From: a virus | IMG/VR virus record: IMGVR_UViG_3300031669_000208 | Span: 1 to 26,358 of that record | DNA: 26,358 bases | Direction: 5' to 3' (one strand) | Part shown: one piece after another, positions 6,966 to 13,274 of the stretch | Layout of the letters: the number at the start of each line of letters is the position of its first letter | Numbering within the stretch: position 1 is the first letter of the stretch | Position numbers and translations under genes: made by a program | Notes under the pieces: model-generated | What the model was told of the DNA's origin: nothing | The model's input: the letters and a program-made list of their open reading frames with translations, nothing else | The model's database searches: none

Positions 6966-7037
6966 ATGACCAGTAGAGCAGAATACCAACGAGAATACTA
7001 TAATAAGAGGAAAAAAGAAAAAAATCACAACCAATGA
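6966..7037 (+). CDS. Possible 23-residue leader peptide or remnant
   Basis: ATG 6966 to TGA 7035-7037 encodes MTSRAEYQREYYNKRKKEKN plus three residues. The stop overlaps the ATG of the next gene (ATGA at 7034-7037), a typical coupling arrangement. The EYQREYYNKRK segment is a basic helix like those at the start of small phage DNA-binding proteins. It may be a coupling peptide, the stub of a lost gene, or not translated. It follows a CATAAATA box by four bases. Confidence 0.35.
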   Translation: MTSRAEYQREYYNKRKKEKNHNQ

Positions 7038-7456
7038 CCACAAGAGTAAAATACAAAAGACTAACAAAAGATGAAATGATTCAAAAGTTCTTTAGACTAA
7101 ACCACTATACACCCGATATGATGATCGCATTCTATTCATTGCAAAAAGATCATCAGAAAAAAATCATCAAGAAACAAGAACAACTACCATACAACCATCA
7201 ACCCATCCATAACCAAGAACTAATAAATAAAATGGATAAATACACTAACCGACTTATATCAAGAACAGAAACAGAAGATTCGATTCATATAGGTAACGGG
7301 TTATTCGAAAAAAGAGAAGTAACAATAACAAACAAAAAAATCTACCAATATATAGACAAAACAAGATCTTATATAGAAATAACAGAACAAATATATGAAT
7401 CACAAGGAGAAGAATCATCCAATACGAATATTATTGCCAACACTGCAAAAAACTAA
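7034..7456 (+). CDS. Hypothetical protein, 140 residues
   Basis: The protein is polar and charged: MTTRVKYKRLTKDEMIQKFF, then RLNHYTPDMMIAFYSLQKDH, a middle rich in N/Q/K and a C-terminal part VTITNKKIYQYIDKTRSYIE. No family is recognised and no membrane segment is seen. Its last codons GCA AAA AAC TAA contain A AAA AAC, a classic -1 slippery heptamer, directly before the stop. The next gene's frame is -1 relative to this one and is open there. A frameshifted extension of 78 residues is therefore possible. No SD better than GAGGAAAAAAG (about 16 bases upstream) is seen, so translation may depend on the small upstream frame. Confidence 0.6.
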   Translation: MTTRVKYKRLTKDEMIQKFFRLNHYTPDMMIAFYSLQKDHQKKIIKKQEQLPYNHQPIHNQELINKMDKYTNRLISRTETEDSIHIGNGLFEKREVTITNKKIYQYIDKTRSYIEITEQIYESQGEESSNTNIIANTAKN

Positions 7457-7689
7457 CAGAAGTAAGTTGTTCAATAAAAGAAACAACACCTACAATCATA
7501 TGTGCTTGTGGAGAAGTGGCAGACAAAAATCTGTCAAAACAAATAGGAAGCAACAGTGCTTCTGAAGTATTTTGGGGAAACTTCTTCTCATTGACTGTAG
7601 GACAACAGAGAACACCACAACAAACCTGGCATATACCAACAGCAGAAATAGGAAGAAACAAGACAGGAACATTAAAGAGACTAAAATGA
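7417..7689 (+). CDS. FmdB-like zinc-ribbon protein, no ATG/GTG/TTG start (probable ATC start), about 90 residues
   Basis: The frame gives QYEYYCQHCKKLTEV, then SCSIKETTPTIICACGEVAD, then a C-terminal stretch ending NKTGTLKRLK at TGA 7687-7689, which overlaps the next ATG. The N-terminus matches the FmdB-type zinc ribbon (M-P-x-YEY-x-C-x2-C then C-x-C-G). No ATG, GTG or TTG exists between the in-frame stop at 7396-7398 and the first cysteine pair. AAGGAG at 7404-7409 lies seven bases before ATC at 7417, exactly where a start would be expected. Options are an ATC start, loss of the start by mutation, or partial expression by -1 shift from the preceding gene. Such small zinc ribbons occur in phages as putative regulators. 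Confidence 0.6.
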   Translation: MQYEYYCQHCKKLTEVSCSIKETTPTIICACGEVADKNLSKQIGSNSASEVFWGNFFSLTVGQQRTPQQTWHIPTAEIGRNKTGTLKRLK

Positions 7690-7985
7690 CTACAACAACA
7701 TATATAAAAAACACCGTGTATATCTTACCATACAAAAACTTACTAATAACACTAAAGTTTAATGAGACGAATACCTTCTGGCAGAAATACCCGAAACAAC
7801 TATCTGAAACAACAGAAAACTTGATCGGAAATTCACTGTCATTATCTTCTTCAATCAACATACTGGCAACAACATTATCTGAAGTAGGACTATACTCTGT
7901 TCAGGTATTAGATTCGGCAACAGGGTCTGGTATGGAAATAACAACAGAACAAACCGCAACAAAACCGGTAAAAAAATCAAAGTAA
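7686..7985 (+). CDS. Hypothetical protein, 99 residues
   Basis: I start it at ATG 7686, which overlaps the zinc-ribbon stop (ATGA); an in-frame ATG at 7572 lies deep inside that gene. The product begins MTTTTYIKNTVYILPYKNLL and has a polar middle (FNETNTFWQKYPKQLSETTE), a Ser/Leu-rich segment and a C-terminus rich in T and K (TTEQTATKPVKKSK). No family is recognised. It may be a small virion or regulatory protein. The stop TAA is followed directly by the HNH gene's ATG. Confidence 0.55.
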   Translation: MTTTTYIKNTVYILPYKNLLITLKFNETNTFWQKYPKQLSETTENLIGNSLSLSSSINILATTLSEVGLYSVQVLDSATGSGMEITTEQTATKPVKKSK

Positions 7986-8354
7986 ATGGATTATCAGAGA
8001 ATATATGCTAACTTAATCTCGTATGCCGAAAGAACATACTTAACCGGTTATAGAGAAAAGCATCATATTATTCCAACTTCACTTGGTGGAACAAACTCAC
8101 CAGAAAATCTCGTCTATTTAACATTGAGACAACATCTGATGGCACATTTACTATTATATAAGATGGGACACGGCAACCAGATCTTCTCTGTAGAATGTAT
8201 GCTAATAGATAGTCTCAATCCGAACCACCGAAGATACCATAAGATAAAATGGAAGAGATTATATAGAAAACTCATCACCTTACAAAGAGCGAAGGTAAAT
8301 CTGGAACAAAAAAGACAACAAGTAGAAGAAAGACAAAAGAATCAACATATATAA
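7986..8354 (+). CDS. HNH homing endonuclease, 122 residues
   Basis: The protein carries a clear HNH core: YREKHHIIPTSLGGTNSPEN then LVYLTLRQHLMAHLLLYKM. H26-H27, N41, H50 and H54 fit the metal and active-site pattern of the T4 mob / phage HNH family (K-HHIIP---GG---ENLV-LT-R-H--AH-LL). The C-terminus is a basic helix (KIKWKRLYRKLITLQRAKVN), probably DNA-binding. It has no intron hallmarks around it that I can see, so it looks like a free-standing homing gene. Start ATG immediately follows the previous stop. The stop codon overlaps a TATAAATA box. It lies between unknown small genes and a truncated ParB-like gene, whose breakage may be linked to homing. Confidence 0.85.
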   Translation: MDYQRIYANLISYAERTYLTGYREKHHIIPTSLGGTNSPENLVYLTLRQHLMAHLLLYKMGHGNQIFSVECMLIDSLNPNHRRYHKIKWKRLYRKLITLQRAKVNLEQKRQQVEERQKNQHI

Positions 8355-8357
8355 ATA
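8350..8357 (+). promoter_or_regulatory. TATAAATA late promoter box upstream of the ParB remnant and terminase genes
   Basis: Exact match overlapping the HNH stop. The predicted start near 8363 is one base before a 13-bp hairpin (8364-8394), so the transcript would begin with a structured 5' end. No other box lies between here and the terminase genes, so this may be their promoter. Confidence 0.6.
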
Positions 8358-8363
8358 CAAATA

Positions 8364-8415
8364 AGCAATATATTATAGGATTATAATATTTGCTGTAGGG
8401 CTTATGGATGTAAGC
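8364..8415 (+). other. Two-hairpin leader element, copy A
   Basis: Hairpin 1: AGCAA-ATATTATA (8364-8368 and 8370-8377, one bulged T) pairs with 8382-8394 around loop GGAT. Then GTAGG leads to hairpin 2: GCTTA (8400-8404), loop TGGATG, TAAGC (8411-8415). The same plan and the same GTAGGG and TGGATG segments occur at 12487-12534, with a different but compensated second stem. A good SD, AGGAGG, follows at 8433, before ATG 8447. Confidence 0.6.
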
Positions 8416-8446
8416 ACATATATCAAGAATACAGGAGGTATTCACA

Positions 8447-8626
8447 ATGTCAAAAAGCAATCTTACTGTAGAGATGGTAGATATAAATCTTATTCAACCA
8501 TACAAAAACAATCCCCGTAAAAACACCGATGCTACTAAAGAAGTGGTTAAATCTATTAAGGAATATGGATTTAGACAACCTATTGTGGTTGATGAGAATA
8601 TGCGGTTAAACACGAAAAACCGATAA
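8447..8626 (+). pseudogene. Truncated ParB-like N-terminal domain (59 residues)
   Basis: AGGAGG precedes ATG 8447, so it is probably still translated. The product has VEMVDINLIQPYKNNPRKNT, DATKEVVKSIKEYGFRQPIV and VVDENM, matching the start of ParB/Srx-type domains found in phages, often fused or adjacent to DNA methyltransferases (consensus LI-PY-NNPRKN---V--SI-EFGF-QPIVVD). The expected next segment, IIVGHTR with the core catalytic or binding residues, is missing. Instead the frame reads RLNTKNR and stops. A small inverted repeat, CGGTT/AACCG (8603-8622), spans the break. This looks like a deletion remnant, with the rest of the gene lost up to the terminase small subunit. Confidence 0.68.
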
Positions 8627-8637
8627 GGAGATAGAAT

Positions 8638-9048
8638 ATGGCAGCACCTAAAGGTCATCCTAAATATATTAAAAGAGTAGATGAAAAGCAACTGGCAAAG
8701 TTGGCTGGAGCACATCTCACAACTAAAGAAATATCGGCAATATTAGATATAAGTGTATCTGCATTAGAAAAATCACCATACAAAGAGATTATTTCGGTCG
8801 AAAGAGGACTAACAAAACAACGACTAAAGCAAAAAGCACTACAACGAGCATTGATTGACAGCTCTGATGTGATGCTAAAGTTCTGTCTCAAGAACTATTG
8901 TGGAATGACGGATAATGATATAATACCAATTGACGGAAATGGAGAAGATTCAAATGTCGGATATACTATTAAAATAGTCAGACCACAAGCATTTAAATCA
9001 AAAGCCGAAATTGCCGCAGAACAAGAAGACGACAATAACAAAGAATGA
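8638..9048 (+). CDS. terS: Terminase small subunit, 136 residues
   Basis: The N-terminus (MAAPKGHPKYIKRVDEKQLA, KLAGAHLTTKEISAILDISV, SALEKSPYKEII) is the helix-turn-helix layout of phage terminase small subunits. It is followed by a helical segment RGLTKQRLKQKALQRALIDS and the family mark MLKFCLKNYCGM, similar to AAIWLGKQYLG-TD in relatives. The acidic C-terminal tail (AAEQEDDNNKE) is where the large subunit often binds. Its job is to recognise the packaging site and load the motor. SD AAGGAG is at 8625-8630. Its stop overlaps the start of a GIY-YIG gene, which separates it from the large subunit. Confidence 0.8.
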   Translation: MAAPKGHPKYIKRVDEKQLAKLAGAHLTTKEISAILDISVSALEKSPYKEIISVERGLTKQRLKQKALQRALIDSSDVMLKFCLKNYCGMTDNDIIPIDGNGEDSNVGYTIKIVRPQAFKSKAEIAAEQEDDNNKE

Positions 9049-9557
9049 CAACACCATATTTATATAAATGGACAGAAATATCTACCGGCATGTGGTATGT
9101 TGGCTGTAGATGGGCTATCGGGTGTTCTCCTGAAGAAACAACCTATTATACATCAAGTAAGAAAGTAAAATCATTTATTAAGGCAAATCCCCAAAACTGG
9201 ATTAAAGAAATATTAGAAGTTTCTCATTCAGGTGAGTATATTCGAGAATTAGAATCAACCTGGTTATGGTCAAACGATGCTAAAAACAATGTATTGTCAT
9301 ATAATTTACATAATGGAAATGGTGAAGGTGCAATAATAAAAAAAAGCAGAAAAGGAATATCCACAGGACCAAACCTAAAAAATCGCGGCAGAAAACGACC
9401 TGATGTGTCTATATCAAATATAGGAAATACTTATGGTAAAGCAAATAAAGGTAGATTAGTCACCGACGAGCACAGAAAGAATATATCAGAAGCAAAGAAA
9501 AAAGGTAACTATACCTGGATTCTTGTAGATGGTAAAAGGATATATAAATCAAAATGA
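9045..9557 (+). CDS. GIY-YIG homing endonuclease between the terminase genes, 170 residues
   Basis: It is related to the protein at 383: both begin LYKWTEISTGMWY (first and second GIY-YIG motifs LYKW and WYVG, Y18-G20), share ELE and SYN-HNGNG, and end DGKRIYK. Here the tail has no Gly-Pro expansion. It instead has a good NUMOD3 motif, NKGRLVTDEHRKNISEAKKK, near residues 135-155. It overlaps terS by ATGA and terL by ATGA, so it is fully embedded in the operon without interrupting either gene. This is typical of a mobile endonuclease inserted between conserved late genes. The final codons before terL look like those after the first copy (GATGG-AAAAGGATATATAAA), which may supply the terL SD. 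Confidence 0.85.
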   Translation: MTTPYLYKWTEISTGMWYVGCRWAIGCSPEETTYYTSSKKVKSFIKANPQNWIKEILEVSHSGEYIRELESTWLWSNDAKNNVLSYNLHNGNGEGAIIKKSRKGISTGPNLKNRGRKRPDVSISNIGNTYGKANKGRLVTDEHRKNISEAKKKGNYTWILVDGKRIYKSK

Positions 9558-10810
9558 AAGAAGTAGAATTACTTTCTCATCAGATAGACTTTATTCAATC
9601 AGTAGAGCCCGCTTTCTTGGGATTGGTAGGTGGTTATCGGTCAGGAAAAACCCATGCATTGTGTCATAAAGCATTATATATGTCTCTTCTTAATACCAAA
9701 GAAGATGGTGCTCTATTATCTCCGACTTATGGTATGATCACCAGAACACTCGTTCCTACAATGAATAAGATACTATACGAAATAGGACTGAAATTCACAC
9801 ACAACAAATCAGACGGATATTATGAAATAACATTCGGAAACAAAGTAAGAAGAATATGGTTACTGTCAGCAGAAAACTTCGACAAGGCAGCTGGTATGAC
9901 TCTATCGTGGTTCGGAATAGATGAGATTGACCGTATGACTCTACAAGTGGCAACAGATGCGTGGAAAATGATGGTAAGTCGTCTAACAAAAGGTGAGAAG
10001 AAACAAGGATTCTGTGTATCTACTCCAGAAGGATATAACTGGATGTATCAGTTTTTCGAAGCAAATGCTGACACAACGAGAAGACTCATCAGAGCATCAA
10101 CATACGACAATCCGTTTATAGACGAAGACTACTTTATACAAATGGCTGCAACTCATACTTCAGAACAGTTGGAAGCATATTTCTATGGTAAGTTCATCAA
10201 CTTCACAGACGGCAACGTGTATTATCCGTATGACAGAGCAAAGAATAGATCAACAGAAACATTGGCAAAACATCCTCACGCACCATTATCTATTGGTATT
10301 GACTTTAACATCGGTAAAATGGCAACAATCGTAGGGATCATCATAGGTCAGGTTCCTCATATTGTTGATGAAATATATGGAACACAGAATACAGAGGCGC
10401 TGATTAGAGAGATAAAACGCCGTTATCCGAATAGGCAAATCAAGTGTTTTGTTGATGGATCAGGTGACACAATGCGATCTGACTTTACGTCAATGTCACA
10501 AACCGATGTGATGCAACTCAAACAAGCATTCGGAACAAACAATGTTCATCACTACAAAGGACATATTCCTGTTGCAGATAGAATAGGAGCAGTTAATCAG
10601 AAGTTTGCCAATGCTCTCGGACAGAGACAACTATTCATCAATGACTTTATGTGCCCTGTTCTGGTAAGATGTATAGAAACACAGGGTTTCATAAATGGTA
10701 AGCCAGATAAATCAGGTGATATAGACCATATGCCAGACGCACTTGGTTACTTTATATCATATGTATGGGCACCAACAAAGCATAGATCAAAGATAACGGT
10801 ATTGGTATAA
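9554..10810 (+). CDS. terL: Terminase large subunit, 418 residues
   Basis: The ATPase domain has Walker A GGYRSGKT at residues 26-33 and Walker B WFGIDEID at 119-126 (D123, catalytic E124). A coupling motif candidate, CVSTPEGYNWMYQFF, follows near residue 153. The nuclease domain begins SIGIDFNIGKMATIVG with D250, has FVDGSGD with D301 and ends DIDHMPDALGYFISYVW with D391/D395; these acidic residues fit the RNase H-like metal site. The enzyme pumps DNA into the head and cuts it. Length is normal for a compact member. The start overlaps the homing endonuclease stop (ATGA); the nearest SD, AAAAGGA, is about 12 bases away, so coupling may matter. Confidence 0.93.
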   Translation: MKEVELLSHQIDFIQSVEPAFLGLVGGYRSGKTHALCHKALYMSLLNTKEDGALLSPTYGMITRTLVPTMNKILYEIGLKFTHNKSDGYYEITFGNKVRRIWLLSAENFDKAAGMTLSWFGIDEIDRMTLQVATDAWKMMVSRLTKGEKKQGFCVSTPEGYNWMYQFFEANADTTRRLIRASTYDNPFIDEDYFIQMAATHTSEQLEAYFYGKFINFTDGNVYYPYDRAKNRSTETLAKHPHAPLSIGIDFNIGKMATIVGIIIGQVPHIVDEIYGTQNTEALIREIKRRYPNRQIKCFVDGSGDTMRSDFTSMSQTDVMQLKQAFGTNNVHHYKGHIPVADRIGAVNQKFANALGQRQLFINDFMCPVLVRCIETQGFINGKPDKSGDIDHMPDALGYFISYVWAPTKHRSKITVLV

Positions 10811-10818
10811 TAGAGAAG

Positions 10819-10826
10819 TATAAATA
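10819..10826 (+). promoter_or_regulatory. TATAAATA late promoter box before portal
   Basis: Exact match in the gap between terL and portal. The predicted start near 10832 leaves a leader of about 15 bases with AAGGA as SD before ATG 10847. Confidence 0.6.
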
Positions 10827-10846
10827 AGATATAAGGACAAAAGACA

Positions 10847-12478
10847 ATGGCACAGACAAAACAAAAAGCAATAGCTGGCAAGACAATAACATTCGAAGAC
10901 TTTTTCAGTCCTAATGCTAATGCTGTTCAGAAACTTGTTGATTATTATGAAGGTGATCAACTTGCGTATGTTATTCAGATGCTTGACGGTGGAATGAACG
11001 GATGGGGAAAACGAAAAGAATGGAAACATAGAGGTATTATTCCTCGTGTTAGAAATATAACCCGATCAATCATATCTAAATCAGGTATGTTATTCAATAG
11101 ACCGCCAGTTATGGGAATTGTTACAGATACAGATAAGTTGCCAGTAACAGACCCAGTATTATCTGAAATGCTCGAAAACGCAGATTGGATGGAGGTGATG
11201 CAAAATCTGGATATTTACACTCGACTAACTGGTTCGATTATATTACTACAACAGTTGTCAATCCCAGACGGAGTTACCACAACAAATGGTCAATATAGAT
11301 ACGATCATACTCGCGGCGATCAACTAATAATGACTATCCTTCATCACGGAAATACTGTGGCGAGAATGAATCAAGCAAGAACAAAGATAACCGAACTTGG
11401 GTTTATCCTTGGAGATACGGCACTACAAGGCGGAAATAACTATTCACCAAGACCGAAAGAATGGTCATATTGTGTATGGACACCAGAAGAGATTATCGAA
11501 ATACAGGTAAATGAAGACGCAGACGACTCAAACAAAACAAATAATGACAATCAAATCGAAACAGTCATCAGCAGAGAACCTAACCCATATGGTATGATTC
11601 CAGCGTCATTCTTCTATGACACAAATAAACCTCGTCGTGGAATATGGCAAAGACCAGCAGAAGACTTAATCGCATTACAAGAAGTGGTCAATCTTGCTTT
11701 AACAGACACAGAGTTTGCGATCGCATTCCAGAAACAAAAAACATTATTCATCACTGGTGACATTATCAATGACGACGCAAACTCAGGTGATCAACTTATA
11801 CCAGCAGCACAGATGGGATCTTCGCCAGCAGGAGCAGTATATAATGACATACCATTCTATCAAACAAGAAAGCAATCTTATATTGGTGGTTTAGGTTCAA
11901 TCGCAAAACTTGGATCAGATGGTGACGGAGTGGCAGGAAAAGCAGAGTTTATTGGACCAGACACTAAACTCGGAGAGTTAGATGCGATCATAACAGAATA
12001 TATCGGTTCAGTGGCAAACGACTGGGCAGTAAATATTAACTATGGTGGTTCTGGCAAAGCAACTTCGGGGTTTCAACTTATAGTAGAGGAAATATCAAAC
12101 TTACAACTACGAGAACTTCGCGGACAGTTAATGCAAGCAAATTTACGCAGATTCTACGAAATAACCAAATCAATCTACCCAGGACAACTTACAGACGGAT
12201 ATTTACAAGCACAATTTGCTGCACCGAATCTACCAGTAAATCAGATCGAAGTAGAAAATATCTGGACATTAAAGATTGACAACAACAGAGCGTCAATCAA
12301 AGACTACTTTATGGAAGAAAAGGGCTTGTCGGAAACAGAAGCAATGGAAAAGATTGCCGACATAATGGCAATGAATAAAGAAACAAATATACCACTGCCA
12401 GCAGCACCAGCAATACCTACACCAATAAAACCAGTAGCAACAACAAAGGCAAGCGCAGGAGCAATATTAGCAGGATAA
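10847..12478 (+). CDS. Portal protein (DUF4055-type), 543 residues
   Basis: The N-terminal part has VQKLVDYYEGDQLAYVIQML, WKHRGIIPRVRNITRSIISK and SGMLFNRPPV, typical of portal proteins of the DUF4055 type. The middle shows the wing-like region with EEIIEIQVNEDADDSNKT, then FFYDTNKPRRGIWQRPAEDL, LIALQEVVNLALTDTEFAIA. The clip and stem part includes LGSIAKLGSDGDG and KATSGFQLIVEEISNLQLRE. A C-terminal Ala/Pro-rich tail ends the protein. Portals form a dodecameric ring at one vertex through which DNA enters and to which the tail binds. Position right after terL and before the scaffold gene is canonical. The start has AAGGA as SD. Confidence 0.85.
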   Translation: MAQTKQKAIAGKTITFEDFFSPNANAVQKLVDYYEGDQLAYVIQMLDGGMNGWGKRKEWKHRGIIPRVRNITRSIISKSGMLFNRPPVMGIVTDTDKLPVTDPVLSEMLENADWMEVMQNLDIYTRLTGSIILLQQLSIPDGVTTTNGQYRYDHTRGDQLIMTILHHGNTVARMNQARTKITELGFILGDTALQGGNNYSPRPKEWSYCVWTPEEIIEIQVNEDADDSNKTNNDNQIETVISREPNPYGMIPASFFYDTNKPRRGIWQRPAEDLIALQEVVNLALTDTEFAIAFQKQKTLFITGDIINDDANSGDQLIPAAQMGSSPAGAVYNDIPFYQTRKQSYIGGLGSIAKLGSDGDGVAGKAEFIGPDTKLGELDAIITEYIGSVANDWAVNINYGGSGKATSGFQLIVEEISNLQLRELRGQLMQANLRRFYEITKSIYPGQLTDGYLQAQFAAPNLPVNQIEVENIWTLKIDNNRASIKDYFMEEKGLSETEAMEKIADIMAMNKETNIPLPAAPAIPTPIKPVATTKASAGAILAG

Positions 12479-12486
12479 AGATATTC

Positions 12487-12534
12487 AGCATAGACGGGTG
12501 TTTATGCTAAATAGTAGGGAGTGTGGATGCACTC
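12487..12534 (+). other. Two-hairpin leader element, copy B, before the scaffold gene
   Basis: Hairpin 1: AGCATA (12487-12492) with TATGCT (12503-12508). Hairpin 2: GAGTG (12519-12523), loop TGGATG, CACTC (12530-12534), preceded by GTAGG. The order, the GTAGGG segment and the TGGATG loop are the same as in copy A at 8364-8415, while both stems differ in sequence and still pair. CGGAGA follows as SD before ATG 12556. Confidence 0.6.
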
Positions 12535-12555
12535 AACATTTAATCGGAGATTAAA

Positions 12556-13170
12556 ATGGAAAACGAAAATCAAGAAGTAACAGCAGTAGATCCAAGAGAA
12601 GTAGCTACTCAAGTAGAAGATAATGCGGATCATATTGACTGGGAAGCAAAAGCAAAAGAGTTAGAGGCAGTTATTGCCAAGCAAGCAGCTCAAAAGAAAG
12701 AAACCGAAAAACAAAGAGATTTACTAAAGCAAAAAGTTAAAACACCTTTAGAAAATCCAGAAGTAACGGCATACTTAAAAGAAGAGTTGGCAAAAGTGTC
12801 AGCACAACAACAAAAGTATGTAGAAAGAGCAAAATCAGGTGCGATCAAAGTTGCCGCTTCATCAAAACTATCGGCAATGGGAATCAATCCACAGGCATTA
12901 GATTTAGCAGTTGCTCAACTTGATAAGAGTCTTGTTCAATATGACGAAGATACAGATTCAGTAGATGATACAGCATTGTCAGCAGCAGTGTCAAAACTAA
13001 AAAGTCAGCATCCGTTCTTATTCGAAAAGACTGTTGGATCACCTAAAGTGAGAACACCAGCAGAAGGATCTTCAAGAGGAGACAGCAACACTATCTCAAG
13101 AGAAGACTGGCAAAATATGACGACAAAAGAACAAAGAGCAGCAATACTGTCTGGTCGTCGAGTGGAATAA
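12556..13170 (+). CDS. Head scaffolding protein, 204 residues
   Basis: The protein is highly charged and helical, with an acidic start (MENENQEVTAVDPREVATQV), a long coiled-coil-like helix (WEAKAKELEAVIAKQAAQKK, ETEKQRDLLKQK, YLKEELAKVSAQQQKYVERA) and a polar C-terminus containing ISREDWQNMTTKEQRAAILS. Small size, coiled coil and location between portal and coat gene are the usual signs of a scaffold, which guides procapsid assembly and is then released. The C-terminal basic bit (GRRVE) could contact coat. No protease motif is seen. Its 5' leader holds a structured element shared with another leader. Confidence 0.75.
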   Translation: MENENQEVTAVDPREVATQVEDNADHIDWEAKAKELEAVIAKQAAQKKETEKQRDLLKQKVKTPLENPEVTAYLKEELAKVSAQQQKYVERAKSGAIKVAASSKLSAMGINPQALDLAVAQLDKSLVQYDEDTDSVDDTALSAAVSKLKSQHPFLFEKTVGSPKVRTPAEGSSRGDSNTISREDWQNMTTKEQRAAILSGRRVE

Positions 13171-13201
13171 TAGTAAAACTACTCTTATTTAGATGCTAAA
13201 A

Positions 13202-13209
13202 TATAAATA
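13202..13209 (+). promoter_or_regulatory. TATAAATA late promoter box 1 before the capsid gene
   Basis: Exact match, first of two boxes 38 bases apart. The predicted start near 13215 is followed by a small AT-rich hairpin (ATACT 13218-13222 with AGTAT 13230-13234). Confidence 0.6.
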
Positions 13210-13239
13210 ACTGTATAATACTATAAAAAAGTATAGAAA

Positions 13240-13247
13240 TATAAATA
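13240..13247 (+). promoter_or_regulatory. TATAAATA late promoter box 2 before the capsid gene
   Basis: Exact match. The 14-mer TAGAAATATAAATA (13234-13247) is repeated exactly at 16328-16341 before the tail tube gene. The predicted start near 13253 lies at the foot of the hairpin at 13251-13274. Confidence 0.65.
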
Positions 13248-13250
13248 AGA

Positions 13251-13274
13251 GTAGAACATATTGTTATGTTCTAC
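13251..13274 (+). other. 10-bp perfect hairpin at the 5' end of the capsid leader
   Basis: GTAGAACATA pairs with TATGTTCTAC around loop TTGT. No T run follows, so it is not a terminator. It sits at the predicted transcript start and 40 bases before the ATG, where it could protect the capsid mRNA from 5' decay. AAAGGAG lies about 10 bases before the ATG. Confidence 0.7.

Larger units (their letters stand above)
13179..13254 (+). repeat. 13-bp perfect inverted repeat bracketing the capsid promoter region
   Basis: CTACTCTTATTTA (13179-13191) is the exact reverse complement of TAAATAAGAGTAG (13242-13254), with 50 bases between. The right arm overlaps the second TATAAATA box and the first four bases of the downstream 10-bp hairpin, so the two structures exclude each other in a read-through transcript. 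Confidence 0.75.

Noticed and set aside
7572-7685. Upstream start for the gene at 7686
   Set aside because: It would overlap the zinc-ribbon gene by more than 110 bases; ATG 7686 forms a normal ATGA overlap.
7986-8446. Group I intron hosting the HNH gene
   Set aside because: I found no interrupted conserved gene on the two sides and no recognisable P7/P3 core; the HNH gene looks free-standing.
9057-9064. TATAAATA on the minus strand
   Set aside because: It is part of a short palindrome in the second GIY-YIG gene and has no minus-strand gene downstream.
12506-12513. GCTAAATA as a scaffold promoter
   Set aside because: It differs from the box at two positions and overlaps the 3' arm of hairpin 1, so the leader is more likely read from the portal transcript. 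The spacing to hairpin 2 is notable but may be chance.
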